A DNA stretch of 64,000 nt from Brevibacillus_C sp046036945 (GCF_046036945.1 NZ_JBJQOQ010000022.1:1-64000), one strand, 5' to 3'; shown: positions 50,981-59,992, counted from the first letter of the stretch. Made by a program: numbers and translations. The notes: generated by a model not told the origin, from the letters alone.

Positions 50981-52354
50981 ATGACACAACGTCGGATTGT
51001 CATCGCCGGGACGGGCAGCGGGGTGGGGAAAACCACGCTGACGATCGGCTTGATGGCGGCACTGCAGCGCAGGGGACTGGTGGTGCAGGGCTTCAAATGC
51101 GGCCCGGATTACATCGATCCCAGTTATCACACGGCGGTAACCGGACGGGTATCGCGCAATCTGGACAGCTGGATGCTGCCTGAGGATGCGGTCAAAGAGG
51201 TGTTTGCGCGCGGCAGCAGCGGCGCGGATATCTCCATCATAGAAGGAGTAATGGGCTTTTTTGACGGAAAAAACCCGGCCAATAACGACGGCAGCACGGC
51301 CCATATCAGCCAGATTACGGAGAGCCCGGTGCTCTTGGTCGTCAACTGTCACAGCATGGCCCGCAGCGCAGCGGCGATCGTCAAAGGTTTTCAACACTTT
51401 GCCCAAGGCGTCCACATCGCCGGCGTCATCGCCAACAAAGTGGGCAGCGTCGGGCACTATCGCATCGTCAAAACAGCGGTGGAACAGGAGTGCGGCATAC
51501 CGGTTATCGGCTACCTTCTGCGGGAAGCTGACATCTCGATTCCGGAACGGCATCTCGGTTTGATTCCTTCGCTGGAGCGCGGGGAGCTGGACGGCTTTTT
51601 TGCCAAGCTGGCTGATCTGATCAGCGAGACGGTCGACTTGGATCAACTGCTGGCGATCGCCGAAGCGCCTGCATTCGATGCCAGGCCGGTTTTGTTCGCC
51701 GCACCGCCCGCGCCGAAGCGAGTGAAAATAGCGGTTGCCAAGGATGCCGCCTTTCACTTTTACTATCCGGAAAATCTGGAGCTAATGGAACAGTATGGTG
51801 CGGAGTGCGTCTATTTTTCGCCGTTGGCGGGGGAGACGGTTCCTACAGGAGTGCAGGGACTTTACCTTGGCGGCGGCTTCCCTGAAGAGTTTGCCAGTAC
51901 GCTGTCGAGAGGCGAGGGCGTGCTTGCGTCAATTCGCCAGGCGGTGCAAGCGGGGCTGCCGACGCTGGCGGAGTGCGGCGGTTTTATGTACCTGACAGAA
52001 GAGATTGTGACAACAGACGGCAGCCGTTATCCGATGGCTGGCGTGATCCCGGGCAAGGTAACGATGCAAACCAAGCTGGCTGCGCTCGGCTACCGCGAAA
52101 TTTTTGGCCGCGCCGGCAACTTCTTGCTTGGATCCGACGATGTAGCAAGAGGGCACGAGTTTCACTACTCCACCTTTGCGCCCCGCGGTGAATTCGCTCC
52201 TGCCTACGAGACCAAAGGCATGCGCGGCACCAAACAGGAAGGATATCTGGCAGGAAATCTCGTCGCCGGCTACACGCATTTTCACTTTGGCTCCAATCCT
52301 GAGGTAGTCGTGCGCTGGATCGAGCAGTGCCGGGAGGTTCAGGCCTATGGGTAG
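50981..52354 (+). CDS. cbiA: Cobyrinic acid a,c-diamide synthase CbiA
   Basis: A 457-residue ATP- and glutamine-dependent amidase acting on side chains a and c. The N-terminal dethiobiotin-synthetase-like domain has IAGTGSGVGKTTLTIGLMAA and KCGPDYIDPSYH. The C-terminal glutaminase domain has LYLGGGFPEEFA, the nucleophile cysteine in LAECGGFMYL, and GHEFHYSTF with the catalytic histidine. ATG 50981 follows AAGGGGG. It overlaps cbiP by 8 bases. Confidence 0.96.
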   Translation: MTQRRIVIAGTGSGVGKTTLTIGLMAALQRRGLVVQGFKCGPDYIDPSYHTAVTGRVSRNLDSWMLPEDAVKEVFARGSSGADISIIEGVMGFFDGKNPANNDGSTAHISQITESPVLLVVNCHSMARSAAAIVKGFQHFAQGVHIAGVIANKVGSVGHYRIVKTAVEQECGIPVIGYLLREADISIPERHLGLIPSLERGELDGFFAKLADLISETVDLDQLLAIAEAPAFDARPVLFAAPPAPKRVKIAVAKDAAFHFYYPENLELMEQYGAECVYFSPLAGETVPTGVQGLYLGGGFPEEFASTLSRGEGVLASIRQAVQAGLPTLAECGGFMYLTEEIVTTDGSRYPMAGVIPGKVTMQTKLAALGYREIFGRAGNFLLGSDDVARGHEFHYSTFAPRGEFAPAYETKGMRGTKQEGYLAGNLVAGYTHFHFGSNPEVVVRWIEQCREVQAYG

Positions 52355-53870
52355 GGCGCTTTCGCTGATGGTCCAGGGCACCAGCTCCGATGCGGGCAAA
52401 AGCGTGCTGGTGACGGCGCTCTGCCGGATTTTCGCGCAGGACGGCTATGCCACGGCGCCCTTCAAGTCGCAAAACATGGCGCTGAATTCATATGTGACGA
52501 TTGACGGCAAGGAGATCGGGCGGGCGCAGGGAGTCCAGGCGGAAGCGGCGGGGATTACGGCCACGACCGATATGAACCCGATCCTGATCAAACCCACCCG
52601 CGACCGGGAAGCCCAGATTGTCGTCCACGGCGAGCCGTACAAGCACATGCTGGCCACTGCCTACCGCAGCGATTTTTTCTTACAGGGACTCGGCATCATC
52701 CGCGAGGCATACCAACGGCTCGCCGAAACATATGAGTGCATCGTCATCGAAGGGGCGGGCAGCCCGGCGGAGATTAATCTCAACGACCGCGAGTTGGTCA
52801 ACATGCGGGTGGCACGGATGGCGAATGCACCGGTGATCCTGGTCAGCGACATTGAGCGGGGAGGAGTCTTCGCCAGTCTGGTCGGCACGCTGCAGCTATT
52901 GGAGCCAGAAGACCGGGAGCGGGTGATCGGCGTGATCATCAACAAGTTTCGCGGCGACCTCTCCCTGCTCAAACCCGGTCTCGACTGGTTTGAGGAATAC
53001 ACCGGCAAACCTGTGATCGGGGTGCTGCCCTACCTCCCTAACCTGTACATCGATGCGGAAGATTCCCTGATCCTGGAGAAGTATCATGCGAAGAGCAATC
53101 AGCCCAAAGAGATCGACATCGCCGTGATCCGCTACCCGCGCATTTCCAATTTTACCGATGTCGACCCGTTTTTTGTCGAGCCGGACTGCAGTGTCCGCTT
53201 CGTTACACAAATAAGCGATCTGGGACAGCCGGATTTGATCATCCTGCCGGGCAGCAAAAATACGCTGGAAGATCTGCTGTTCCTCCGCGAATCGGGTCTG
53301 GAATCGGCTGTCATCGACCGCGTGCGCAAGGGAAGGGCGAAGCTCATCGGACTGTGCGGCGGCTATCAGATGCTGGGAGAGCGGATCGAAGACCCCGATG
53401 AGGTAGAGTCGCCGCAGCGGCTGGTCGAGGGAATGGGGTTGGTGCCAGTCGTTACCCGCCTGCTGAAGACCAAGACGACGACACAGTCGGCGGGCATCAT
53501 CCGGTTGGTGAATCGGGATTTGCCAGTAACCGGGTACGAGATACACATGGGTAAGTCCCGGTATACAGGGGATATCGCTCCGCTGATTGAACTGCAGGAT
53601 CACGCCGATGGCGTATGGGACCGCAGCCGTGGTATCATGGGAACGTATTTTCATGGAATTTTTCACAATGACGAGTTTCGGCATGAGCTGCTGGATGACA
53701 TTCGGCGTGAAAAAGGCTTACCCCCGATAGCGGAGCGCGTCTCTTTTGTACGCCTGCGGGAACAGGGGTTTGATCAGATCGCCGAAATGGTCAGGAGCCA
53801 TGTGGATTTGAAATATGTCTATGAAAAGATGAGACAGTTTCAGCAGGAAAAGCAGGAGGGGCAAAAATGA
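52347..53870 (+). CDS. cbiP: Cobyric acid synthase CbiP
   Basis: A 507-residue amidotransferase that amidates side chains b, d, e and g. The N-terminal ATPase shows MVQGTSSDAGKSVLVTALCR, FKSQNMALNSYVT, IGRAQGVQAEAAG and EGAGSPAEINLNDRELVNM. The glutaminase domain has LPGSKNTLEDLLFLRE, the nucleophile cysteine in GLCGGYQMLG, and YEIHMGKS with GTYFHGIFHN near the end. The length is normal. CobT starts 4 bases before its end. Confidence 0.96.
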   Translation: MGRALSLMVQGTSSDAGKSVLVTALCRIFAQDGYATAPFKSQNMALNSYVTIDGKEIGRAQGVQAEAAGITATTDMNPILIKPTRDREAQIVVHGEPYKHMLATAYRSDFFLQGLGIIREAYQRLAETYECIVIEGAGSPAEINLNDRELVNMRVARMANAPVILVSDIERGGVFASLVGTLQLLEPEDRERVIGVIINKFRGDLSLLKPGLDWFEEYTGKPVIGVLPYLPNLYIDAEDSLILEKYHAKSNQPKEIDIAVIRYPRISNFTDVDPFFVEPDCSVRFVTQISDLGQPDLIILPGSKNTLEDLLFLRESGLESAVIDRVRKGRAKLIGLCGGYQMLGERIEDPDEVESPQRLVEGMGLVPVVTRLLKTKTTTQSAGIIRLVNRDLPVTGYEIHMGKSRYTGDIAPLIELQDHADGVWDRSRGIMGTYFHGIFHNDEFRHELLDDIRREKGLPPIAERVSFVRLREQGFDQIAEMVRSHVDLKYVYEKMRQFQQEKQEGQK

Positions 53871-54913
53871 AGTGGATGCAACAGGTGCCGCCGCTCGATC
53901 TCGCAGCTGGGGAAGCGGCCAGGGTACATATCGACCAATTGACCAAACCGACGGGAAGCCTGGGGAGATTGGAGGCACTGGCCATCCAATTGGCGGAAAT
54001 AACCGGCGAGCCGTTTCCACAGGTATCGCCGCCCGGCGTTATTGTCTTCGCCGGAGATCACGGCATCGTGAAGGAGGGAGTCTCCGCCTATCCGCAGGAG
54101 GTTACCGCCCAGATGGTCCTGAACTTTGTAGGCGGCGGGGCGGCCATCAACGTTTTCTCCCGCCAGATTGGAGCGCTGCTGCAGGTGGTGGATGTAGGTG
54201 TCGCCTCTGATCTGACGGCAGAAGAAGTGATCTCGCGGAAAATCAGGTACGGCACCGGCAATTTTTTGCGTGAGGACGCAATGACCAGAGAAGAAGCGGC
54301 CGCCAGCCTGGAAGCGGGGGCAGAATGTGCCAGTCAGATGATCCAGCAGGGCGCCAAGCTGCTGATTTTAGGGGAAATGGGGATCGGCAATACGACGCCG
54401 AGCAGTGCAATGTTGGCTGTGCTCACCGGTGAGCCGGTAGATGATGTCGTCGGCAGGGGAACCGGCCTGGCAGAAGCCGCACTGCTCCGCAAGAAGGAGA
54501 TTATTCGCCAGGCGATAAAGTCCCGGCAGGCTGATCCCGCCGATCCGCTCGACGTCCTGGCGAAACTGGGCGGAATGGAGATCGGAGCGATGGCGGGGGC
54601 GATGCTGCAGGCGGCGGCCATGCGGGTGCCGATTTTGGTGGACGGATTTATCTCGACCGTTGCCGCCCTGCTCGCGGTGAGGATCGAGCCGCGCATCATC
54701 GACTTCATGATCGTCGGCCACCAGTCGCAAGAGCCCGGACACAAGCAGGCCTTATCCCATCTGCGCAAACAGCCCCTGATTGATCTTGAGCTGCGTCTCG
54801 GCGAAGGGACGGGCGCTGCGCTTGCCTTTCCGCTTGTCGAGGCGGCGACGCGGATGCTCCGCGAGATGGCCACCTTCGATTCCGCCGGGATCGCTGGAAA
54901 AAGCGAATTGTAG
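53867..54913 (+). CDS. cobT: Nicotinate-nucleotide--dimethylbenzimidazole phosphoribosyltransferase
   Basis: A 348-residue enzyme that activates 5,6-dimethylbenzimidazole to its alpha-ribazole phosphate for the lower ligand. Seen are RVHIDQLTKPTGSLGRLEAL, GVIVFAGDHGIVKEGVSAYP, EVTAQMVLNFVGGGAAINVF, LLILGEMGIGNTTPSSAMLA, VGRGTGL, LLVDGFIS-type (ILVDGFISTVAALLAV) and GEGTGAALAFPLVEAA with the catalytic glutamate. GAGGGGC precedes ATG 53867. It overlaps cbiP by 4 bases. Confidence 0.96.
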   Translation: MKWMQQVPPLDLAAGEAARVHIDQLTKPTGSLGRLEALAIQLAEITGEPFPQVSPPGVIVFAGDHGIVKEGVSAYPQEVTAQMVLNFVGGGAAINVFSRQIGALLQVVDVGVASDLTAEEVISRKIRYGTGNFLREDAMTREEAAASLEAGAECASQMIQQGAKLLILGEMGIGNTTPSSAMLAVLTGEPVDDVVGRGTGLAEAALLRKKEIIRQAIKSRQADPADPLDVLAKLGGMEIGAMAGAMLQAAAMRVPILVDGFISTVAALLAVRIEPRIIDFMIVGHQSQEPGHKQALSHLRKQPLIDLELRLGEGTGAALAFPLVEAATRMLREMATFDSAGIAGKSEL

Positions 54914-54947
54914 TCAGCCCATAACAGAGGAAAGGATTGAGCGGCTA

Positions 54948-55499
54948 ATGGGTCGAAGCAGAGAGAATCAGCGTGGACTTACCCTCGTCTATACGGGAGC
55001 CGGGAAAGGAAAGACGACATCCGCCTTGGGCTTGGCCCTGCGCGGCATCGGGCGGGGTTTTAATGTAAAAATATTCCAATTTATCAAATCGCCGGAGCGC
55101 TCCTATGGCGAACAGATTGCCCTCGAGAAGCTTGGCGTTGAGATGGTTCAATTGGGGATCGGCTTTACCTGGACAAAGACGCCGGAAGAGCATCGCGAGG
55201 CGCTGCGAACCGGCTGGCCGCGGGCGAAAGAAGCGGTCATGAGCGGTGAATACGATCTCGTCATTCTCGACGAGTTAAACAATGCGCTGGCGATCAGCAG
55301 CTTTCCGGTGGACGACGTCCTGCCGCTTGCCGAAGTGCTTGACTTGATTCAGAACCGCCCCAAGCACGTGCATCTGGTGATTACCGGCAGAAGCGCCAAG
55401 GACGAGGTCAAGGCGGCAGCCGATCTCGTCTCCGTGGTCGAGGCGGAAAAGCATTATTATAATGAAGGAATTCCGGCTGTGTACGGAATTGAATTTTAG
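54948..55499 (+). CDS. cobO: Corrinoid adenosyltransferase (CobO/BtuR type)
   Basis: A 183-residue ATP:corrinoid adenosyltransferase adding the upper adenosyl ligand. The P-loop is LVYTGAGKGKTTSALGLALR near residue 18; IFQFIKSPERSYGEQIALEK, the segment WPRAKEAVMSGEYDLVILDE, and LNNALAI follow. VHLVITGRSAKDEV is also typical. The start is ATG 54948 with GAGGAAAGGA upstream; the longer frame lies inside cobT and is not used. It follows cobT and precedes the nitroreductase-like gene. Confidence 0.94.
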   Translation: MGRSRENQRGLTLVYTGAGKGKTTSALGLALRGIGRGFNVKIFQFIKSPERSYGEQIALEKLGVEMVQLGIGFTWTKTPEEHREALRTGWPRAKEAVMSGEYDLVILDELNNALAISSFPVDDVLPLAEVLDLIQNRPKHVHLVITGRSAKDEVKAAADLVSVVEAEKHYYNEGIPAVYGIEF

Positions 55500-55513
55500 G
55501 AGTGAACGAGTCC

Positions 55514-56071
55514 ATGTCGATATTGCAGATCTTGAAAGAGCGGCGGGCGGTGCGCAACTACGAGCAGCGCGAGGTGGAAGAGGAGAAAATCAGGCTGCTG
55601 CTGGAGGCGGCGACATTGGCGCCCAACGACCGTTTGCGTGAACCGTGGCATTTTTACGTCATCCGCGGCGAGTCCAAAGAGCGCTATCGGCAGATCGCAG
55701 TCGATTACCTGCATGAGCGTTTTCCGACCAAACCCCACCTTGTGCAAAGCTCCGTGGAAGTGATTGATCATACCCCGTTGATTATTGTCGTCACCTCCGA
55801 TATCATTCCAGATGATGAAGACTCATCGGAAGATAATGAATTCGCCGTCTGCTGTGCGATCCATTCGATGTGGCTGATGGCCAAGGAATTGGGGTTAGGC
55901 CTGGTATGGAGGACGCGAGGGGTAGGGCTGGTACGCGACAAGCGGCTCTATGAATTTATCGGTTCGCCTGAATCTGCGAAAGTGATCGGAACCGTGTTCA
56001 TCGGTTATCCTGCAGACGAGGTGCCTGCCACCACCCGCACGCCTTATGCCGAAAAAACCACATGGATGTAG
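55514..56071 (+). CDS. Nitroreductase family protein in the cobalamin operon
   Basis: A 185-residue flavin-dependent nitroreductase-like protein. The FMN-binding opening is LKERRAVRNYEQREVEEEKI; LEAATLAPNDRLREPWHFYV is followed by YRQIAVDYLHERF, and a late KELGLGLVWRTRG and IGTVFIGYPADEVP. It lies between cobO and cbiZ, so a role in corrinoid metabolism is likely. Possible jobs are cob(II)yrinate reduction or, by analogy with BluB, flavin destruction to dimethylbenzimidazole. BluB-specific residues were not confirmed. ATG 55514 after AGGAGTGA is preferred over GTG 55502. Confidence 0.8.
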   Translation: MSILQILKERRAVRNYEQREVEEEKIRLLLEAATLAPNDRLREPWHFYVIRGESKERYRQIAVDYLHERFPTKPHLVQSSVEVIDHTPLIIVVTSDIIPDDEDSSEDNEFAVCCAIHSMWLMAKELGLGLVWRTRGVGLVRDKRLYEFIGSPESAKVIGTVFIGYPADEVPATTRTPYAEKTTWM

Positions 56072-56118
56072 ACAGCAGGGCTGGCGATCGATAGCAGCCG
56101 GCGGGAGAGAGGGAACAG

Positions 56119-56823
56119 ATGTCACAGCCATTTCGTCAGGGAGTTTTTTATCAGTCACAGGTGTGGCCAGAAGTGAGTGTGGAGGTAAAGCAGCAGCATC
56201 TGCTCATCCGTACGGCCATCCCCCTGGAAACGCTTAGCAGCGCGCTGTGGGGCGGGGGAGTGTCCTGCGCCCATACGTTTGTCAACTGGTACGTGGACAA
56301 GACATACCGCAGTACAGACCCGGAGGCGCATATGCGGGAGCAAATCGAGCAATGGGGTTACCAGCCGGATGCGACGATCGGTTTGCAAACGGCGGCAAAG
56401 CTGACCCATGCCGCCGTGGCCGAGGAGGCGGGGGACGCTTTTGACATGGTCTGCTGTACGACAGCTGGCACAAGCAATGCGGCACGGGCAGGAAAAGTGG
56501 AACGGATTTTTTCTGCTTATCAAACGGGTACGATCAACACGTTTTTATTCGTCAACGGCCGGATGACGCCGGCGGCGATGGTCAATGCGCTGCTCACGGC
56601 CAGTGAAGCCAAGGCGGCGGCTCTGCAGGATTTGCAGCTGTTGACGAATACGGGGGAGATTGCGACGGGAACGACAAGCGATTCGTTTGTGCTTGCTGTC
56701 AGCCAGCAGGGTTATCCGCAGCTACACCCGTACGCCGGCACGGCGACGTCGATCGGGGACGCCGCTGCCCGGCTTGTCTATCAAACGGTGCGTGAAGCGG
56801 CTGCGACACAGTGGGAGGAGTAG
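56119..56823 (+). CDS. cbiZ: Adenosylcobinamide amidohydrolase CbiZ
   Basis: A 234-residue hydrolase that removes the aminopropanol arm from adenosylcobinamide, returning it to cobyric acid so that scavenged corrinoids can be rebuilt. Recognisable parts are LWGGGVSCAHTFVNWYVDKT, TIGLQTAAKLTHAAVAEE, VCCTTAGTSNAARAGK with the conserved T-AGTSNA block, TINTFLFVNGRMTPAAMVNA, and GTTSDSFVLAVSQQG. It starts at ATG 56119 with a GAGAGAGGGA site. cbiB begins 1 base after its stop. Confidence 0.92.
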   Translation: MSQPFRQGVFYQSQVWPEVSVEVKQQHLLIRTAIPLETLSSALWGGGVSCAHTFVNWYVDKTYRSTDPEAHMREQIEQWGYQPDATIGLQTAAKLTHAAVAEEAGDAFDMVCCTTAGTSNAARAGKVERIFSAYQTGTINTFLFVNGRMTPAAMVNALLTASEAKAAALQDLQLLTNTGEIATGTTSDSFVLAVSQQGYPQLHPYAGTATSIGDAAARLVYQTVREAAATQWEE

Positions 56824-56824
56824 C

Positions 56825-57778
56825 ATGGTGATGGCTGTTATTTTGCTATGTGCCTACTTGCTGGACAGGATCATCGGCGACCCGCGCTGGATCACCCATC
56901 CGGTCGTCTATATGGGTCGGGTGATCACCCGTTTGGAGCAGGCGATCCGTCGCCGCTTTACCCGTCCGGCTTCGTTAAAATGGGCAGGTCTGCTTTTTCC
57001 GCTGTTCCTGGTGGGCGGCTCTTATCTGATCGTCTGGCTGCTCTTAAAGGGGCTGGCTATGCTGCATCCCTGGCTGGCCTGGGCGGCAGAGGTCTGGCTT
57101 ATCTCGACGACGATCGCCACCAAAGGGTTGGCTGAAGCGGGGATGAATATTTACGCCAAACTGCAAGTGGGCGATCTTCCGGCGGCGAGAAGCGAGCTTG
57201 CGATGGTCGTCGGCCGGGACACCGAGCAGCTGGATGAGCCGGAGATCGTTCGCGGAGCCGTGGAGACGGTGGCAGAAAATATCGTCGACGCGATCCTCTC
57301 CCCGCTGTTCTACGCAGCGATCGGCGGGGCTCCGCTGGCGATGGCCTACCGGGCGGCCAACACGCTGGACTCGATGGTCGGCTATAAAAACGAGCGCTAT
57401 GAGCATCTGGGCTGGGCCTCAGCCCGCTTTGACGACCTCGCTAATTACATACCGGCAAGGATCGGAGCACTGCTGATCGTCGCGGCCAGTTTGCTGAGAC
57501 GATTGCAGTGGCGCCAGTCATGGCGGGTGATCCGCCGCGACGCCCGCCTGCATCCCAGCCCCAACAGCGGCTTTTCCGAGGCGGGAGTGGCAGGCGCGCT
57601 GGGCGTGCAGTTGGGCGGATTAAATACCTACAAGGGAGTGCCATCCGACCGGGCCCGTCTGGGCGATCCGAACAGGCCGCTGCAAGCAGACGACATCCTG
57701 CATACGGTAAAGTTGATGTACCTTGTGTCTATTCTGTTCGTCTGCTTGTGCGCAGGCGTGCTGTTCGTCCTGCGATGA
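56825..57778 (+). CDS. cbiB: Adenosylcobinamide-phosphate synthase CbiB
   Basis: A 317-residue membrane enzyme that attaches the aminopropanol (phosphate) linker to adenosylcobyric acid. Helices occur at about 3-15, 50-75, 140-160, 200-220 and 295-315. Typical blocks are LLDRIIGDPRWITHPVVYMG, STTIATKGLAEAGM, VGRDTEQLDEPEIVRGAVET, VAENIVDAILSPLFYAAIGG, ANTLDSMVGYKNERY and RDARLHPSPNSGFSEAGVAG. ATG 56825 follows GGAGGAG at the end of cbiZ. It is the last gene of the operon. Confidence 0.95.
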   Translation: MVMAVILLCAYLLDRIIGDPRWITHPVVYMGRVITRLEQAIRRRFTRPASLKWAGLLFPLFLVGGSYLIVWLLLKGLAMLHPWLAWAAEVWLISTTIATKGLAEAGMNIYAKLQVGDLPAARSELAMVVGRDTEQLDEPEIVRGAVETVAENIVDAILSPLFYAAIGGAPLAMAYRAANTLDSMVGYKNERYEHLGWASARFDDLANYIPARIGALLIVAASLLRRLQWRQSWRVIRRDARLHPSPNSGFSEAGVAGALGVQLGGLNTYKGVPSDRARLGDPNRPLQADDILHTVKLMYLVSILFVCLCAGVLFVLR

Positions 57779-57788
57779 TTCATGGAAA

Positions 57789-57820
57789 GCGGGCAGACCG
57801 ACGCTCTGCGCCTGCTCTTT
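57789..57820. terminator. Possible terminator at the end of the cob operon
   Basis: GCGGGCAGA pairs imperfectly with TCTGCGCCTGC, followed by TCTTTT. It lies between the convergent cbiB and madM genes. Confidence 0.45.
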
Positions 57821-57871
57821 TGCAGGTGAACGTACGGCCGCCCGCACACAATAAAACGAGTAAGGATCCTC

Positions 57872-58636
57872 CTAGCCAAACAGGGACTTCGTCGCTAGAA
57901 ACAACAGGGACGGGCACAAGAGGCAGCCAAGCCCCGTGTAAAAGGTTGCCGTCACAGCGCCATAGGGGACCAGCCTCGGGTCTGTTGCTGCCAATCCGCC
58001 CGCGACACCGCTTGTCGTACCCATCAAACCGCCGAACACGAGTGCAGTGCGGGGGTTGTCCAGCCCGATGTACTTGGCGACAAACGGCGTCCCGATCATC
58101 ACTAATATCGATTTGACCAATCCGGCGGCAATGCTCAAGGCAACGACGTCCGAACTGGCCCCGACGGCCGCTCCAGTCACCGGTCCCACGATGTACGTGA
58201 CGGCGCCGGCACCGATCGTCGTCAAGCTGACCGCATCGGTATATCCGAATGACAGCGCTATCAATACTCCGACTAAAAATGAGATGACAACGCCCAGAAA
58301 CAGGGCGACAACCCCGCTTTCCCCGGCCTTTTTTACTTCTTCAAAGCTGGCGCCAAAAGCGGTTGCCACAATCGCAAAGTCGCGCAGCATCCCCCCGCCC
58401 ATCAAACCGATCCCGGAAAAAAGGGAAAGGTCAGCAAGTCCTTTCTCGCCCCCTGTACTAATCCCGCCCAGGTATGCAAGAATGAGTCCAAATATGATGG
58501 CGATGGCGGAGCCGTGAATTCTTCCCTTGGTGAGTTTGCCGGATATCTGATAAGAGATGTACATCACGATCCCAATGAGCGCAAAAGCTGTGACGAGTCC
58601 ATTTGTTTTAAAGATGGCAAGCAGCATGTCCTGCAT
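57872..58636 (-). CDS. madM: Malonate transporter subunit MadM
   Basis: A 254-residue membrane protein, the larger part of the MadLM malonate:sodium symporter. Seven or eight hydrophobic segments include FALIGIVMYISYQISGKL, IHGSAIAIIFGLILAYLGGI, LFSGIGLMGGGMLRDFAIVA, VTYIVGPVTGAAVGASSDVV and the segment LVFGGLMGTTSGVAGGLAAT, all typical of MadM. ATG 58636 comes 2 bases after the madL stop. The pair diverges from the regulator and malonate decarboxylase genes and should be induced with them. Confidence 0.93.
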   Translation of the reverse strand: MQDMLLAIFKTNGLVTAFALIGIVMYISYQISGKLTKGRIHGSAIAIIFGLILAYLGGISTGGEKGLADLSLFSGIGLMGGGMLRDFAIVATAFGASFEEVKKAGESGVVALFLGVVISFLVGVLIALSFGYTDAVSLTTIGAGAVTYIVGPVTGAAVGASSDVVALSIAAGLVKSILVMIGTPFVAKYIGLDNPRTALVFGGLMGTTSGVAGGLAATDPRLVPYGAVTATFYTGLGCLLCPSLLFLATKSLFG

Positions 58637-58638
58637 GG

Positions 58639-59028
58639 TTATGCCTCCTCGACTTCATTCATAAACCCCTGTTTTGTCTGCCCGATCCGGCTCACGACCG
58701 GAACCAAGGCTGCACAGACGACGGTTGCGCCGACACCGGCCAGCAGTGCAACGGGCCCGCCTTTAACCGCCGCGACGACATTCTGCTGGGAAGCCATCGC
58801 GACGACGATCGGGATGTACATGGAACTCCAAAAAGACAGCCCTTCCTGTGACTTGATGTCCAGCTTATTCTTTTTTGTCAAATAATCGACGATCAACACC
58901 AACAGCAACATCGCGATGCCAACACCGCCGACATTGGCCTTCACCCCGACGAGCTTTCCCAGCAAATCACCTACGAAAACCCCGACCAGCATGCAAATGG
59001 AAAGCAGTGAAACCCCGTAAATAACCAA
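58639..59028 (-). CDS. madL: Malonate transporter subunit MadL (TTG start)
   Basis: A 129-residue small subunit of the malonate importer with four helices. It shows VIYGVSLLSICMLVGVFVGD, VNVGGVG-type block VKANVGGVGIAMLLLVLIVD, KSQEGLSFWSSMYIPIVVAM and VAAVKGGPVALLAG. TTG at 59028 is chosen since GCGAGGTG lies before it and MadL proteins begin with a short (M)VIYGV. A longer frame from 59070 starts without a site. The divergent region to 59275 holds the TGTCGACA motif. Confidence 0.9.
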   Translation of the reverse strand: MVIYGVSLLSICMLVGVFVGDLLGKLVGVKANVGGVGIAMLLLVLIVDYLTKKNKLDIKSQEGLSFWSSMYIPIVVAMASQQNVVAAVKGGPVALLAGVGATVVCAALVPVVSRIGQTKQGFMNEVEEA

Positions 59029-59113
59029 CCGCAAACACCTCGCTCCAGCGTTTTTATTCGTAGATCGCAAGTAGAAACGTCTTGTTAATCTGTGAAAAGA
59101 GACGTTAATCTAC

Positions 59114-59235
59114 TGTCGACATTATACTTAAGACAATAGTAGTGGTCTGTCCGAGAAAATGCAATTATTTTCTCAAAATATAAAAAATATTGAATGTACA
59201 CATTTTACAGGTTATAATTTAACCGACAGTCGACA
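59114..59235. promoter_or_regulatory. Divergent mad/mdc control region with two GTCGACA sites
   Basis: TGTCGACA at 59114-59121 lies near madL, and AGTCGACA at 59228-59235 lies 10 bases downstream of the rightward -10. The rightward promoter is TTGAAT (59190-59195), a 17-bp spacer and TATAAT (59213-59218). The shared palindromic core suggests one GntR-type regulator controlling both directions. Confidence 0.6.
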
Positions 59236-59274
59236 ATTTTAATCTAGTTCACTTCACCAGAAGGAGGTATCGCA

Positions 59275-59952
59275 GTGAGTACTCTGGACTTGAGTAAAAA
59301 CGCGCTTTCCAACAGAATTGCGGAACACATCACCGAACAGATCATTACCGGCGAATTAAAGCCAGGGGAAAAATTGATAGAGAATACGTATGCGGAAGAG
59401 TACGGCACGAGCAGAGCGCCGGTCAGGGAGGCTATTTTTCTGCTTTCGATCGAAGGCCTTGTCGAAAGAATCCCCAGAAAGGGGGCTGTCGTCAAAGGAT
59501 ATACCGAAGAGGAAATCTATGATCTGCTCGAAATCCGCACCATGCTGGAATCGTTGGCGATGAAGCGAATCGAAGAGCACGGTGTGGACGCCGAAGTGCT
59601 TGAAAAAATGGACGACATTCTCCTGGAAATGAAAGAGGAGAAAGAGATCAACAAGTACACGCAGTACAACTATGCATTTCACATGTGCTTGATTGAGATG
59701 AGTAAAAGCCAGGTGATCAAAAACGTCTATTCCCGACTGGAACTGCCTCTTCAGCGGGTTCAAAGCATATCGTTTGCGAATGAGGGAAAAATCGATAAGT
59801 CGGTTTCAGAACATTTGATTATTGTCCGGATGCTGAGAGCCGGCAAGATTGCCGAGGCGGCCCGCATCCTGAATAAACACAACAGCGATGTGATCGAGAG
59901 CATCCAGAGATCTTTGACGAAGAAAGCCTGGTCCGGCCATGTCCTGTACTAA
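59275..59952 (+). CDS. GntR family (FCD domain) regulator of malonate genes
   Basis: A 225-residue FadR-subfamily regulator. The winged helix has NRIAEHITEQIITGELKPGE, YAEEYGTSRAPVREAIFLLS and VERIPRKGAVVKG. The FCD ligand domain has YDLLEIRTMLESLAMKRIEE, with metal/ligand histidines in FHMCLIEMSKS and SEHLIIVRML. Malonate or malonyl-CoA as effector is inferred from position. GTG 59275 follows AGAAGGAGG. It is first gene of the malonate decarboxylase operon. Confidence 0.92.
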   Translation: MSTLDLSKNALSNRIAEHITEQIITGELKPGEKLIENTYAEEYGTSRAPVREAIFLLSIEGLVERIPRKGAVVKGYTEEEIYDLLEIRTMLESLAMKRIEEHGVDAEVLEKMDDILLEMKEEKEINKYTQYNYAFHMCLIEMSKSQVIKNVYSRLELPLQRVQSISFANEGKIDKSVSEHLIIVRMLRAGKIAEAARILNKHNSDVIESIQRSLTKKAWSGHVLY

Positions 59953-59992
59953 GCCGTTTGCAAAAGAGACGGGCTATGCCTTTGGAGGGATT

